DNA from: Tenebrio molitor
Lineage: Eukaryota; Arthropoda; Insecta; Coleoptera; Tenebrionidae
NCBI RefSeq assembly: GCF_963966145.1
Contig: NC_091051.1
Span: forward strand, 8,432,001 to 8,496,000
Length of the DNA stretch: 64,000 nt
Reading direction: 5' to 3'
Of this stretch, positions 48,030-59,589 are shown in pieces (position 1 is the first letter of the stretch; every line of letters begins with the position of its first letter). The notes under the pieces are model-generated. The model was not told the DNA's origin. It made no database searches and was given only the letters and a program-made list of their open reading frames with translations. Both the position numbers and the translations under genes were made by a program.

Positions 48030-48290
48030 CCATTTTTTTGTTCGGCACTGTCAGAATTTGAGAATTTTCTGCTGTGTGAACGGATTTTGATAAATGTCAC
48101 AATTCATCAAAACGAAACGCCGAGCTAATTTTAAAGATTTTAAGCGATTTAGAGCCTTTGGGACTCGTCGAACAAAAAAACGTTGTATTCAACTCGTTCG
48201 TGTGTAAATTGGACTCTTTTAGCACTCGTGGGCCTACTCATGCCAAAAAAAAGCCCAATTTACACACAAACTCGTTAAATAAATAACTAT
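48030..48290 (+). repeat. Dispersed repeat family B, copy 3
   Basis: Third direct copy, starting with TTTTTTTGTTCGGCACTGTC, with ATGTGAACGG-like and GTCGAACAAAAAAACGTTGT segments and a decayed 3' hairpin (GGCACTCG-type arm and TGCCAAAAAAAAGCCCAATT). Same orientation as copies at 20552 and 27676. Confidence 0.8.
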
Positions 48291-48439
48291 TTCAAACTAT
48301 GACAATAATGACATTTCCCGAAGTCAAACCAAATAAATTTTAAATATACCGAGTGGAACAAAAGTATCAAATAATAATCGTTGTAACTTTTTAATTTGAA
48401 AAATTATACTGTAATGGTTTATTTTAGAAGCGCATTGCA

Positions 48440-48560
48440 AAATGAAAATAACACTAAACTTCCAAAACCATAACCTAAAAAATTAATCGAGAGATGACAT
48501 GTTGACATTGACTAGATTTGCTAATTGCTCAGGGATGCTAATCCATTAAATTTGCTTGAA
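48440..48560 (+). repeat. Dispersed repeat, pair with 53,125-53,240
   Basis: CACTAAACTTCCAAAACCAT ... AATTGCTCAGGGATGC here, and CTCTAAACTTCCAAAACCCT ... AATTGCTCAGGGACGC at 53,125-53,240, same orientation. About 115 bases with moderate identity. Family unknown. Confidence 0.6.
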
Positions 48561-48916
48561 TCATTTATAGTTAGAGTGGTAGGTATGTGGTTCCTAGGGG
48601 AGTGTTTGAGAGTTAGATTTGCGTTGGCAAACTGGTTTTCACAAAATTTGTGAAGGTAATTCAAGCAAATTTAAATAATTAACATAATATTTATATTTTA
48701 TTTTCACTCCAGAAACATTTTGTTAACTAGCAATTTTATTTAACAACAATTTTGACAATAAAAGTGCAGCCAATTATCTGAATTATTAATCGAAAAACAC
48801 CCCTAGGAACCAGGATGGAGCCAACTCTCTTTAATATACTAATTTTAATTTATAGTCACTTACTCACTTGTTATTTGAAAGTAATATTTTTTGCCAAATT
48901 GTTTTATTAAAGCATT

Positions 48917-49235
48917 GAGTTTGAGTTGGCAATAAAACTATGGTGATTTTTTGTGTCCCTGTTGGCTAAATTTGTCACATAACTGAAAGTGACGTGAATT
49001 TGATAGATTGCCGAAAATTAGGTTGTTTGATGCGAAGCAAGAAGCATCGGTTTATTGAAAAATGCGGAGTTTTTAAAAACAAACAAGTCAGCGAGAGGAA
49101 AAGACATTTAATTTAAAGGTGCTGCTCCAAATGACCACCGTTATTTTATCAATAAAAGATTACAAAAACCAAGACGTTTAAGTCTAATATGATAACAAAT
49201 CAAACGGAAATAGGTACAGTTCACAGTGTAAAATA
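48917..49235 (+). mobile_element. MITE family D, copy 2 (degraded)
   Basis: Shares GAGTTGGCAATAAA, AAAAGATTACAAAAACCAAG, CGTTTAAG-type and AATAGGTACAGTTCACAGT stretches in order with 39210-39459. The ends are not clean, so the exact limits are uncertain. Confidence 0.55.
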
Positions 49236-49465
49236 AAAATAATTGTGGAATTGATTCCACTAACATGACACAAATGAAACATTTGAAAATCAAATAGAAA
49301 TTGCACACTTGCAATCAGTTTAGTGTATGCAAGGCAAGAATTAATAAAAAAACATTCTTTGCTTAGAATTTCTCCTTTATTTTAATTTTAAATGTTATTA
49401 AATTCGCTACAAGGTTTGGATTCTTAAAATTTGAGGTTATGTTTGAACATAATTTGTTTGAATAT

Positions 49466-49796
49466 ACAGGGTTATTATAAATGATTGTAATGCAAGTTGG
49501 CATAAAAACTGAATGTAAAATTTATGGTTGCCGGTCTATTAAAAAACATCAAAATTATGTGAATAAGTGGGTAGGTACACAGCATTCACACACAAAAGTT
49601 AAATTGGTTGCAAGTTGCAAAACAACTCAATATTTTTAGATTCAATCGTTAAATTAAAACAAATGAATAAAATTCACTGCATTTTTCATCTAAAAAATGA
49701 CAGTGACAGTGACAAAATTGACAGTTCACATGAAAGCGGCAAAAATGTCATGGCCTGCTTCGACTACAGTCATTTATACCACCTAACAACCCTGTA
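49466..49796. mobile_element. Short relative of the 1.8-kb transposon
   Basis: Starts TACAGGGTTATTATAAATGA, as does the element at 23429, and ends AACAACCCTGTA. About 331 bases. The right arm is diverged, with an inserted GGTG-containing stretch. Internal GACAGTGACAGTGAC and no transposase; a non-autonomous derivative of the same superfamily. The 64-codon frame inside is not a gene. Confidence 0.7.
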
Positions 49797-52252
49797 CATT
49801 TTCATTTGACAATTCAAAGCAACTCAAAGTCACCAATCTTACCACCTAAAAAGCTGCTATCGAAAAGAACGTTGTTCTGACACCCGTTTAGGTTTCATGA
49901 ACGTAAAATAACAAAAGTGAATTTATAATAAATACTTGGGTGTTCCTTCAGTACATTTGGGAGTAAAAATTTCAGATTTATTTTAGCATTCAAATAATGT
50001 GGGTATGAACCGGTCTGGTTAAATTCGGGACTGCCTGAACTTCACACTTGTTCTTTTTTATCTTTATCCTGTACAATGGAAAGCGGGCCGCGTCGATAAT
50101 TAAAGACGAGGGTGTTTGTTAACACATGTGATAGTGTTGCCGTAATGATAGCATAGTCACCTTACATGTCCATTGTGGGCAATGACTGTGCAAACTTCTC
50201 ATAATGGTGGATCACATCTTTGACACATCTTATTATATGGCGCTACCACCTTTTCAAAGTGGACCTACTCATTATAACAACACCCAACTCTCATTATACG
50301 CACTAATGATAAGTTGGCAGCTTTATTCCAATTTTTGCAAAATACCACTGGATATGTCTAATCAAATAAATAGCGTCCTAATAAAATATTTATATGGGGT
50401 TTAAGGTTACGCCAATAATTAATGTCTCGTCTTACATGCGGTCTTTTGTTGGCGGTTCCGCTCCTATTCATATATCAGTTCTTATTTTGAAAACGTTTTA
50501 ATCCTTTGAGGCGCTTTGAAGACAGACCGCGTTAATATTGTTGTACACACACCATGGCAGAAATTTGAACTCGATTGCGGTGCCATCGGCGTTTACAAAG
50601 GGCCCTCTAATCACGCGAACCGCCTAAATCCATTCCTTACATAGGTGTAGAGTCGCTCTTCAATTTTTTTTATAATTTCAGCGAAATAATTCCTGGAACT
50701 GTTCGTAAGCAAAAAATATTCGCCATAGGTATACCTATTCACGATTCACAAAGAACATTTTTCGGTTCATTTTGGGGAGAATTTTTTAATAAAAAAATTG
50801 TTTGATGTCGAGGCATTTGTTGTAAAATATTTTTAGTACTGGGGTGGTGGGGCATTAAATATGAAAAAAATATTACTTAAAATGCATAATAACAAATGAG
50901 GATGGCACTAAGCAAAGCGTGGTGGAATAATAGCCATGAATAAAATATTCCAGAGCAAGCTGGGGTCTTTCAGCTGCTCGTCTCCCACGGTCTCTACCGC
51001 CTCCTTCATGGGGTTAATTTGTTTGCATGTTATGTTCTTGGCTTGGTAATAATATAACACTGCAATTGCCTTGTTGTTGCGATATGTAACTTGGTACTAA
51101 AGAAACGTTTTCATATTTTATTAAATTACTTTGTTATTCAACCAGACCGGGGTCTGTTCATTATTTATTTGAATCCAACAAATTCAGCCAAATCGATGTA
51201 ATTGTAAAGCACCGTGATCAAGATTGTTATTTATCTGTACAAGTCACAAATATTTTATACAACGTCGCTTGTTGTTCAATATTACTCCATCTTCATGCAA
51301 GGAGCGGGGCGACATCTGTTGGGAGTCGATAGTGACATCCTAAAGAAACAAGTGTCATTTAACAATTTAACAATTAACAACGATGATTATAAAATCATAA
51401 AATTATATATTTCTAAATAAAATTTGTTAACAGGTTTATACCAATTAGTCAAAAAATTTCTGACAATGGCAAATCTGAGTTGAGAATGAAGAAGTTTCAT
51501 TTTTTCAGTAATTAATTTGTTAAAATTTAAAACCATCTAAATTATGTATTATTAAAACAAATTTCTTATTTATAACAGATACACAAGAAGCTTGGCTAAA
51601 TAATAATGTTAATAATTTAATCGAATTTCTTTTTACATTCGACAGGAATTGTTTGTAAGTTTACAGTCCTATGTACCTATTATGTTAATCAAGAAAAAAA
51701 ATAAAAACCCACTTTAAAACGTGTTATTAGTTATTGTTTACCTACCTATTAGTAAGTATGTTATTGTTCTGACTCTTTTTTACATTATTACCGTGAAAAC
51801 ATTACTAAAACTTACAAATTAATTATTGTGTAATCGCTTAAAATTTCACAATTGAACCAAAAATATTCATTCGTCTAAAACAAAAAATTACAGTTATAAA
51901 GTTTTTTATTTAAATGGTATAAGAACTCCTAGTTCCTAGTCAAATGTAGACCTTTCATATTAATAAAAATTTCCAAAAACAATGATGGAATACTGAGTTT
52001 ATACTTTATTAAATGTAATGTCTTTGTATTACGAGATTTTGTAAGAAATCCCTAAGACATGAGTGAAGCGAATCTGGGTTGATCTTGATTGATTATTTCA
52101 TATTTGTTATGTCATATAACAGAAGCGTATTATGACTGTTATACGTTATGCTATCACGTAAAAAAGAAGGAGAGTGAGGTGTTGTAGGTATCAAGATATT
52201 GGAATAACCTTCCTACTCGTCGGTTCTAATATTAGTTATTGCTTATTTATAA
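49797..52252. other. Gene desert with a unique G+C-richer block
   Basis: About 50,080-51,060 is unique, less AT-rich and lacks good frames; candidate slp enhancer by position. The rest is AT-rich with no pairable repeat. The 66- and 68-codon frames here have no domains. Confidence 0.35.
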
Positions 52253-52318
52253 AAAGAACACCTTCATCGTACTAATTTTCCGGACAATGAAGTAGTGACA
52301 ATGGAGGAATGGCTAGAG
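52253..52318 (+). pseudogene. Mariner transposase C-terminal scrap
   Basis: 22 codons reading KEHLHRTNFPDNEVVTMEEW and two more residues. The pattern K.HL....F....EV...EEWL is that found close to the C-terminus of mariner transposases. It is preceded by a stop and followed by unrelated sequence; no ends found. A short relic, possibly chance. Confidence 0.4.
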
Positions 52319-53501
52319 GTAGGTATGTACCTAGGTATAAACAAAAGAATTATTTTCTAAGAGCATTAAAGCACACAGCATCATTACATCATTAGTACAT
52401 TGGATGACTACGTTGAGAATAGGGCAAGGACAGAAACAATAAAAAATTAATGAATAAATCTGTTGTTGTTCATTAAAGGGCAATAAGAATGTCGTTAGCC
52501 CTATATTTTCTCCTTTATCAAACTCAAGGATAAATAAGATGCAATTTCCTGTTACAAAAGCATTACTAATAAAATAATCAACATAAAAGGATAACAAAAC
52601 ATATTTTGATAAAGAAAAATGTTTTTTAAACGTTTTTCATTTTTATTGTAAAAAGTTACAACAAATCTCAGATTCAGATTTTCTATTTTTACAAATAAAT
52701 TAAAATAATGTGCGACTACAATTTAAAGTAAAATGATAAATATAAAAGTCGCAATCATATTCTGTCTTGATTTTTTTTGTTAGGTTGTCAATGTTTTATG
52801 GTTGGCACACCTGAATTTAAAATTCAAATAAAATATATGTCAAACCAAAACCCAACAAAACGAAGTAGCCATTCCCATTATCACCTTTTAGTTTTTAAGA
52901 TGGTTTTTATTGTGGAGCACAATACCGTAAACGATTTGCAGGCAATTACGCAATTGAAGAGAAGACACAATTGCAAATGTGGGACCCAAGGACCTAAAAT
53001 ACTAGTTAACTAACATTTTAGGCGTAAATATGAAATAGTTTTGAGAAATAGTGAAATACAATTGACAAAATAGGAAAACCAAAAGAAAAACACTAATGTT
53101 TTAAATAATTTATAATATCAATTATTCACTCTAAACTTCCAAAACCCTAACGCATAAAATTAATCACATGATGTGAGAATAACCAGGCTTATTAATTGCT
53201 CAGGGACGCCAATCCGCGCCAACCCACTAAATTTGCTTGCAGTCACTTTATTTTCTTTTGAAACTCGGATATCATTTCCTCAGTAATGTCTGTTTAAATG
53301 GGCATAACATGAACCAATCTGGTAGAATGACAATACATTTTTTAATAAATAGAAATAATTTATTCTATTATTGACTACATCTATTGTAAATACAATAATA
53401 GTTTTAGTCTTAAAATATAAAAACAAATAGATAACAAAAACAAAATGGAAGATGCAAGTGTGTGCAACAAATGACCATCATAACAAAACAGAGGTGAAGT
53501 C
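52319..53501. other. Intergenic downstream of the TOG gene
   Basis: AT-rich; holds the 53,125-53,240 repeat copy (see 48,440-48,560) and frames of 78-88 codons without domains. No other feature. Confidence 0.3.
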
Positions 53502-53507
53502 TTTATT
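53502..53507 (-). terminator. Poly(A) signal of the TOG-domain gene
   Basis: AATAAA on the minus strand (TTTATT as printed), 34 bases downstream of the stop codon at 53543-53541. Confidence 0.65.
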
Positions 53508-53540
53508 TATTTGTGCCTGCACATTTCAAACATATTCCCT

Positions 53541-55911
53541 TTACTTCAGGGAATTGATAACTTTAGCTATGTGCCTCATGGTGTGCTGAGGCACGGCTTC
53601 TGCGAGCGCCCTTTGAAACTGCTGTTGTCCAGCTAACGTGCTCATCAAAGCTTTGGCATATCGTCGCGTCTCCAAACTTCCCTCGGTCAAACCGTTGGCA
53701 CCGACAAATAAAAACTTATCTCTCGTTTCTTTCGGTAACTGAAACACTTTTTCAGGCCCTATTCTCATCGCTATATCACTAAGTAGTCGTGTCGCTGCTG
53801 CTCGCACCACGCCGTTCTGGTGTGTCGACCCTTTATTGGCCACGACCGCAACAACTTTAGGCACCGAAAGATTTAAACTCATGGCATCCAGAGCGGCGTT
53901 TGCGTCGCTGCGAAGGAACTTATTGGTATCCGCGGTGCGCTGAAGAAGAGGTGCTGCGAGTTCTTCCAGTTCCTGAAAATTCGTCAATTACATTCCGATC
54001 ACAACAACAACATCGAAAATACCATCTCGAGGCCTCTTTTACACGACGAGAATATCTCACTAGATGCGTGACATGCAGTCCTGGCGACTTGTGAGCGCAG
54101 ATTTCGTATGTTTTTAGCGAGGGCGACGCAGATTGGATGCATGTTAAGTTCCAAAACTTCTGGATGGTTGCGTGCGAGGCGTATTAAGGTGTTTAGTCCT
54201 TGAATCACCGTTTCCCAATCACCGCTGTCCATTTGAGCTAATCCTTGATTTAGAATTTCTTTCGGGCGGCTGATCGGTCTAGCTTCCACAGCTTTTGGTG
54301 ACTTGCTAGCTCTCTTTACTGATGGCGTTCTGACACTGATACTTCGTCGTATTAACCGCTTCGGAGTGTGACCCTAAAGAAATTTAAATCAAATGAAAAT
54401 TGCTTACGGTGTAATCGATTACCTACCGATTGTTTTTTAGTTGGTGTATTTTCACTAGAGGCTACCGAACCCGGCAATGACATTTTAACGGGACTAATTT
54501 CAGCCGAATCTGTAAAATTGTAAGGCACGATATTGACAATGTCGTTGAGAGGAGGTGCCGAATTAATGTTTTTTCGTTCAGTGATTTCCGGTAGTGTCGT
54601 CTTTAGGTTCCCTTCCGACCTCGATTTACTTCTTGGATCGGCGAATATTCGGGAATTTTCGTTAAAATCCACCTCGTCCAAAGGACTGTATCGCTTTTCT
54701 TCATCTTGAGCTTCTACTTGTTCTGCTTCTTTATTATCTACGTCCTCTATTCTGCCACTAAGTTCCGTTGAACTAGCTGATGATTGTCTCTGAAAATTAA
54801 AATATTTGGCAATTCCTAAATAATAAAGAAAGAATAAATTCCTCCGTTGATTTCTTTTTATTTACCACGAATCGTAACAGTGTTCTAATTAATCATTACA
54901 CTACGGTGATTTTTTTTTTTTAATTAAAAAGAGGCAAAGAATATAATGAACACTGAAACGATTGTTTTTCTATAAATGACGAAAAAAAAGTAGTTTTCCC
55001 ATACGGTGCGAACTTCTTCGAATTTCAATTATTGGTGAATGAAAATCAGTGAGCGAAAGACAGTGAGCGAAAAACGATGAGTGAAAGTGAAGTGAACGAA
55101 AGAGAAACCTTCACCCACTGATAACTACGGATAGAGACTCACTTTCTAGGGAGGTATCGAACAAAGTAAAGTTGTTATTTTTAAGAATCTAATTGTAAAT
55201 AAAATAAAATCAGATTAATAAATTTAAGTACCGCTGCTGCAACTCATGGACAAGTATATCGTAAATAAATAAATAAATAAATAAACTGAGCTCACTTTTC
55301 GGAACTTACATTTGACCAAAAACTGACAAAACGTCTAACAATTTTATACTCACCATAATATCAGGCTCGTGAGTTTCCGACGTTTCTGAGTCAACTACTT
55401 GGAAGTTGGGTTCCGGCAACTCAAAGTTATTGTTTTCTTCAAAATGTTCATCCGAAGTGAACCGTTCGAGAACTTGATCCTTCAAGTGGTGCTCTGCTGG
55501 CGGCGTGAAATACCCCGAAGACTCCGACCCCGACGACGGAGGTGGCAGTTGTTGAGTAAACACTTGTTGGGGTGAGGACCTTCGAATAATCGGAGTGTTC
55601 TGCGGACTTTCCAATTTTGTCCTGCAACAGACAAATTACCGCCAATGCAACATGCAACAGTGCCGTGTTGGCGATCCAGAAGAAAAGCGAAAAATTTGTA
55701 CTCACTGAATCGCCTCTTCTTCCTCCGTAACAATTTTTACCGGCAACTTGGCCGAATTAGTTTTAACAAAGTCAATAGGAACAACGTGTCTTTTTTTGAA
55801 ACAGGTGCAGCACGTCCAAAGCGACCACTTCTCTTCGTGCAGTCCCCAAGGATTACTTTTGGCATTTTTTTCGTTGTGGTTTCCGAAAAACGCGGCATTT
55901 GTGCACAACAT
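53541..55911 (-). CDS. Togaram: TOG-domain protein, TOGARAM/crescerin family
   Basis: Members bind tubulin through TOG (HEAT-repeat) domains and regulate axonemal/ciliary microtubules. Exons: 55911-55706, 55621-55354, 54789-54427, 54373-54023, 53972-53541; 539 residues. Junction phases are 2, 0, 0, 0 and all sites are GT-AG (GTGAGT, GTGAGT, GTAGGT, GTATTT donors). Residues about 310-530 form one C-terminal TOG domain: DWETVIQGLNTLIRLARNHP, KNIRNLRSQVARTACHASSE, LRSDANAALDAMS, VRAAATRLLSDI and a RRYAKALM helix. The first 300 residues are low-complexity, rich in Ser, Pro and Glu, with basic KRLIRRSISVR just before the domain. The family's vertebrate members are much longer with N-terminal TOG domains; none is seen here, so either the insect protein is short or more exons lie to the right. 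Start at 55911 follows an in-frame TAG 42 bases upstream. Confidence 0.85.
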
Positions 55912-58374
55912 GACGAGAACGGTGCGATTTTGAGCCTGCTTGTTTTCAAACTAATTTTTCAGTGAGGTGTATGTGGTCGCATTGATTGTGCTGACCGGCA
56001 CCTCCACCCCTCCGCTAGTTGGCCTCAAATAACGTCCTTACAAGTAGACGGTCATAGGTCGATGGCAGAGTGCGTCGCTACTATTATCGACTGTTGTTGG
56101 TCCGGTTTATGGCAAATAAAATGATTGACCCTTTTAGTAGGGATCGGCGCGATAAGGGTTCATTTCTCGCAACGAGCCCACTTCCAGGAACTAGTCTGCG
56201 TAATCATTTTCGCTAGCTTACGCGACCTTTTTAAAATTCACACGACAAAAGCGATCGATAATTTTGTCGTAATTAATTCTCCCACATACAGGTTCGCCCG
56301 GAAAATCGATTCTTTCGTCGAGTTTTGCGCTGGTAATGTTTTATGTTGCGTCGGGGGCTTCGTTCGATGTTTTCATAAATGTTAACGTTTTCATTCGGAG
56401 GGTAAACAAACTATATCGGAACATGCAACGATAACATCACTATGTGAATTATGACGTCTAATTCCCAAGCTGTCTTTTAATAAATCACACAAAATACACA
56501 TTCTATCTCGCCAAAAAAATTTAAAGAATGTCCGGTAAAAAGGCGAATATTTTGATAACACGTTTTCCTTGGAACTACCACATCTACTAAGCGAGTTTAC
56601 TACAATTGTATTTAGTAGTTACGAACAACAATCTTTAAATTATTTAGTTAGTTCCGTATTCAAGCTTGATTAGATGTCGATAAATGCCACCTTAGATAGA
56701 CAACGCCTTGCCACAAACTGAAGGTTAATGTCAAGTATGACATAAATCCATAAATATAAAGAAAAGCTCCTCGCGTAAAAGGACAATTAATTAATTTCAT
56801 GAAAAAAAATAAGAAAGTGTTTTGAAAGAGTTGTTTACATTTAATTTTATAAAACATTTATGCAATGCGGTATTCGAGAATAAGCTGGAATTTTTATCTA
56901 GAAAGAAAAATAATGTTATTTGCATTTTAAATATCCACCAGTGCAATTTAAATAGTCTTTTATTTAAATAAATCAAATAACGTTCTAATATCTTGGAGAA
57001 ATCAGTCCTTTTATGTTAGTAACTCTCCGTTATTTTTAATGACGTAACGCATAAAATTATACCCTATTTGCGATAGGTATAAAACTTGCATTCTACTCGC
57101 AGTTATAATATTTAAAGAAATGATTAAAAAAATATATAAAATTAACAATTTATAATAACTAATAACTGGATCTACTTTGTTTATTGAAATTTTGAAATAA
57201 CAAAATAAAAGGAGAGAAAAAACACTTTCGTTGGGTTAAAAATATCCTTTTCGTGCTCGTTTCCTGAGATACATAATCGGGAAAGTGGTATAGGTATAAC
57301 TAAATATATAAACTTTCCCGGTTATATACCGAACTTGACATCTGTCAAAGATAACCTCAAAATGTAAAATAAATTGATGTTAATGTTAATGATTGTAGAG
57401 TTTATTTAACGAATGAGTGAACTTTGGCTGAGAGTGTAGTCATAATCTGGTAACAAAAATGTCATTTTTGGCCTCCTCAACTCTAATTGACACATTTTGA
57501 AGAGCTACGGTATCTTGATTTTTACCCACTATCTGTCACTTTACCCCACGGAGTGTGTAAACCATAGGATGTGAGACCTTTAGTGATAATTTGTTTGCTC
57601 ATAGAACAGTTTTACAATATCAATCCAAGAAGTTTTTAATATTAGATATTGAAGAGGATTGTCTGTAATTTTCAGTTGCAAAATATATCCATTAGTAGTA
57701 ACTTTATGACCAACCTAACGGCATTTTGGGAATTCGGTTTATAATGGAAGGACTTTACACCTTTGAAATCTAACTAACAATGTCAAAAAGTCTAAAGATT
57801 TTCTTAGAATGTAGAAATTCTAGAAAACATTATTATTAATATCTTTCTGTTTTCTATTATACAATGTGTTTCAGAAATAAGTAGGACATTAATTTTAACC
57901 ACTGACAGATCTCGTGAAGAACAACAAAATTGTTATGTACCATTTTTTCGAAATATAATTATCATTTCACTATTTTACACGCCCGTAAATTAACGATCTG
58001 CTTATTTCCTAGTTATATGACCCAATCAAAGTGACCGTGAAATAATAGTTTTTGCAAAATCGGCGCAAAACATTGTGTTTTTAGAATAAAGTTTTTCGCT
58101 CTGCGGCCGAGGTAGAGGATTAAATTTTTAGTTAGTTTTATTCGACTCCACAAGGCAGGTGTTTACGTGTTGATCCTGTGATTTAAACTAAAATTTTGTA
58201 AAAATATCGCGTTTATTTTCGATTAGTGAATACATAGATATTGTGTAGTGTATTGTGAAGCGTGCGGGAGTGCTTCTCGAGCCAAGAGAATTTTCGGTGC
58301 GACTTCTTCTTGTGCATGAAGGATTTGATATATTCGATCCCAATTGATACAAGTTTTAAGAGAACGAGTGGAAA
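55912..58374. other. Intergenic, probable TOG gene promoter side
   Basis: 55,912-56,400 is unique and less AT-rich than what follows and should contain the promoter of the minus-strand TOG gene if 55911 is its true start. 56,400-58,374 is AT-rich with no paired repeat. A plus-strand 86-codon frame at 56,125 has no domain. Confidence 0.35.
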
Positions 58375-59589
58375 ATGCTGCTACAACAATTCGCAATAAC
58401 AGAGGTAGGTATTGGAAAGAGTGGAAGAATCATTTCATCGGCGCCTTCATTGACAATAACGGCGGTCACTTTGAACATTTCTTGTAATGATTAGTGATTA
58501 CTGATTAGTGATTACTGATTAAATTTTTGATATAAAATTTGTAGTTTTCTCCAAAAAATTGTTATGTAAGGTACCAATTTTTTCCATTCATCGTTTAGCT
58601 AGTACAAAGGTCTATCAGAAAAAGAAGAAAAAAGTGGAGGTTGTCATTAAAAAAAATTGATGATGATGCGCAAAAATTAATGACGTCATTTAAACAAACT
58701 GCCCGTTGCAGGATGGTATTTTTCGAAATAAAATCGACGTGTCCGAGCGATTTTCTGAAACATTATGAATATTGTTTTATGTTCACACTGTAGGTATACT
58801 CGTAGTTACTAAAGATCTTTTGTGGTCGAAGCTAAGCTCTAATAAAACATACTGTTTTTCCTTTTCCTATTTTCTACCGTGAATAAATAAAAAAAAATCA
58901 GTAGTTGCACTCGTGAAATAATAAAAAAATATTACGCATGTAGGTTAATGCATTCGGCGGCAGCGGAGTTCCTCCCGGCGGTCAGAAATTTTCAGGTCTT
59001 GTAGCAGGTAGTGAACGGTAAGGGATTAGCACTAGTGATAAGAATGATCCGATACTTAGGAATTACATTGCCTTTCCTAAAATATTAAATTAAATATTTC
59101 TTTATAAGAAGACATACTTCTTGCGACCAATAATTAAAACCATCTCTTTTTTGGTGGGATGCAGGGGTAAATCTCACTTATAAATAGGCCCATTTCAAAG
59201 TAAAATTTTTAGTTTAATTATTTCTTTAAAAGCGTCACCATAGAAACTGAGTGAAAAAGGCAAACTTGTAGTGAATGGTGCAAAATTTCGTCAAGCCAGA
59301 AAGTTATGTAATAAGTGATAACCGTATACGTTGGAGATGCCAGTCTTAAAAAAACTCGCTGTATACTCATATCATGTACATAAATAGAGTACAATTTGTA
59401 AATGCCGTATGTCATTTTAATTTACCCTTGTAAATAAAATTGTTTCTCCCTCTCATCAGTGTATTTATTGCCAATTTCAAGCAAAATACTCCTCCTTATA
59501 ATCTAGTCCGGCTACCACCCGTCGACTACCTATTGCAGTAATCCCCGATAACCTCGGGAGGAACTCGTCCGTTAAAAAGGGTTATGCAG
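58375..59589 (+). other. Exon-like chain or transposon ends, unresolved
   Basis: Three segments could be spliced with matching phases: 58375-58404 (ATG, then donor GAG/GTAGGT), 58944-59007 (after AG, then CAG/GTAGTG) and 59539-59589 (after TATTGCAG, then CAG/GTAAAG). The predicted peptide begins MLLQQFAITEV and contains GGSGVPPGGQKFSGL. Against a gene: the motif CCGGGAGGAACTC or its mirror occurs three times here (about 58,978, 59,554, 59,614), and 58,950-58,998 pairs with 59,607-59,645, which looks like transposon ends. I cannot decide between the two. Confidence 0.2.
58522..58695 (+). repeat. Dispersed repeat family E, copy 1
   Basis: Shares about 170 bases in direct orientation with 61283-61460: AAAATTTGTAGTTTTCTCCA-type start, AAAATTGTTATGTAAGGTAC, TTCATCGTTTAG, AAGGTCTATCAGAAA and a terminal ATGACGTCAT. 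Class unknown. Confidence 0.75.

Noticed and set aside
55645..55965. 106-codon plus-strand frame
   Set aside because: Antisense to TOG gene exon 1, whose own strand has consistent splice sites and frame.
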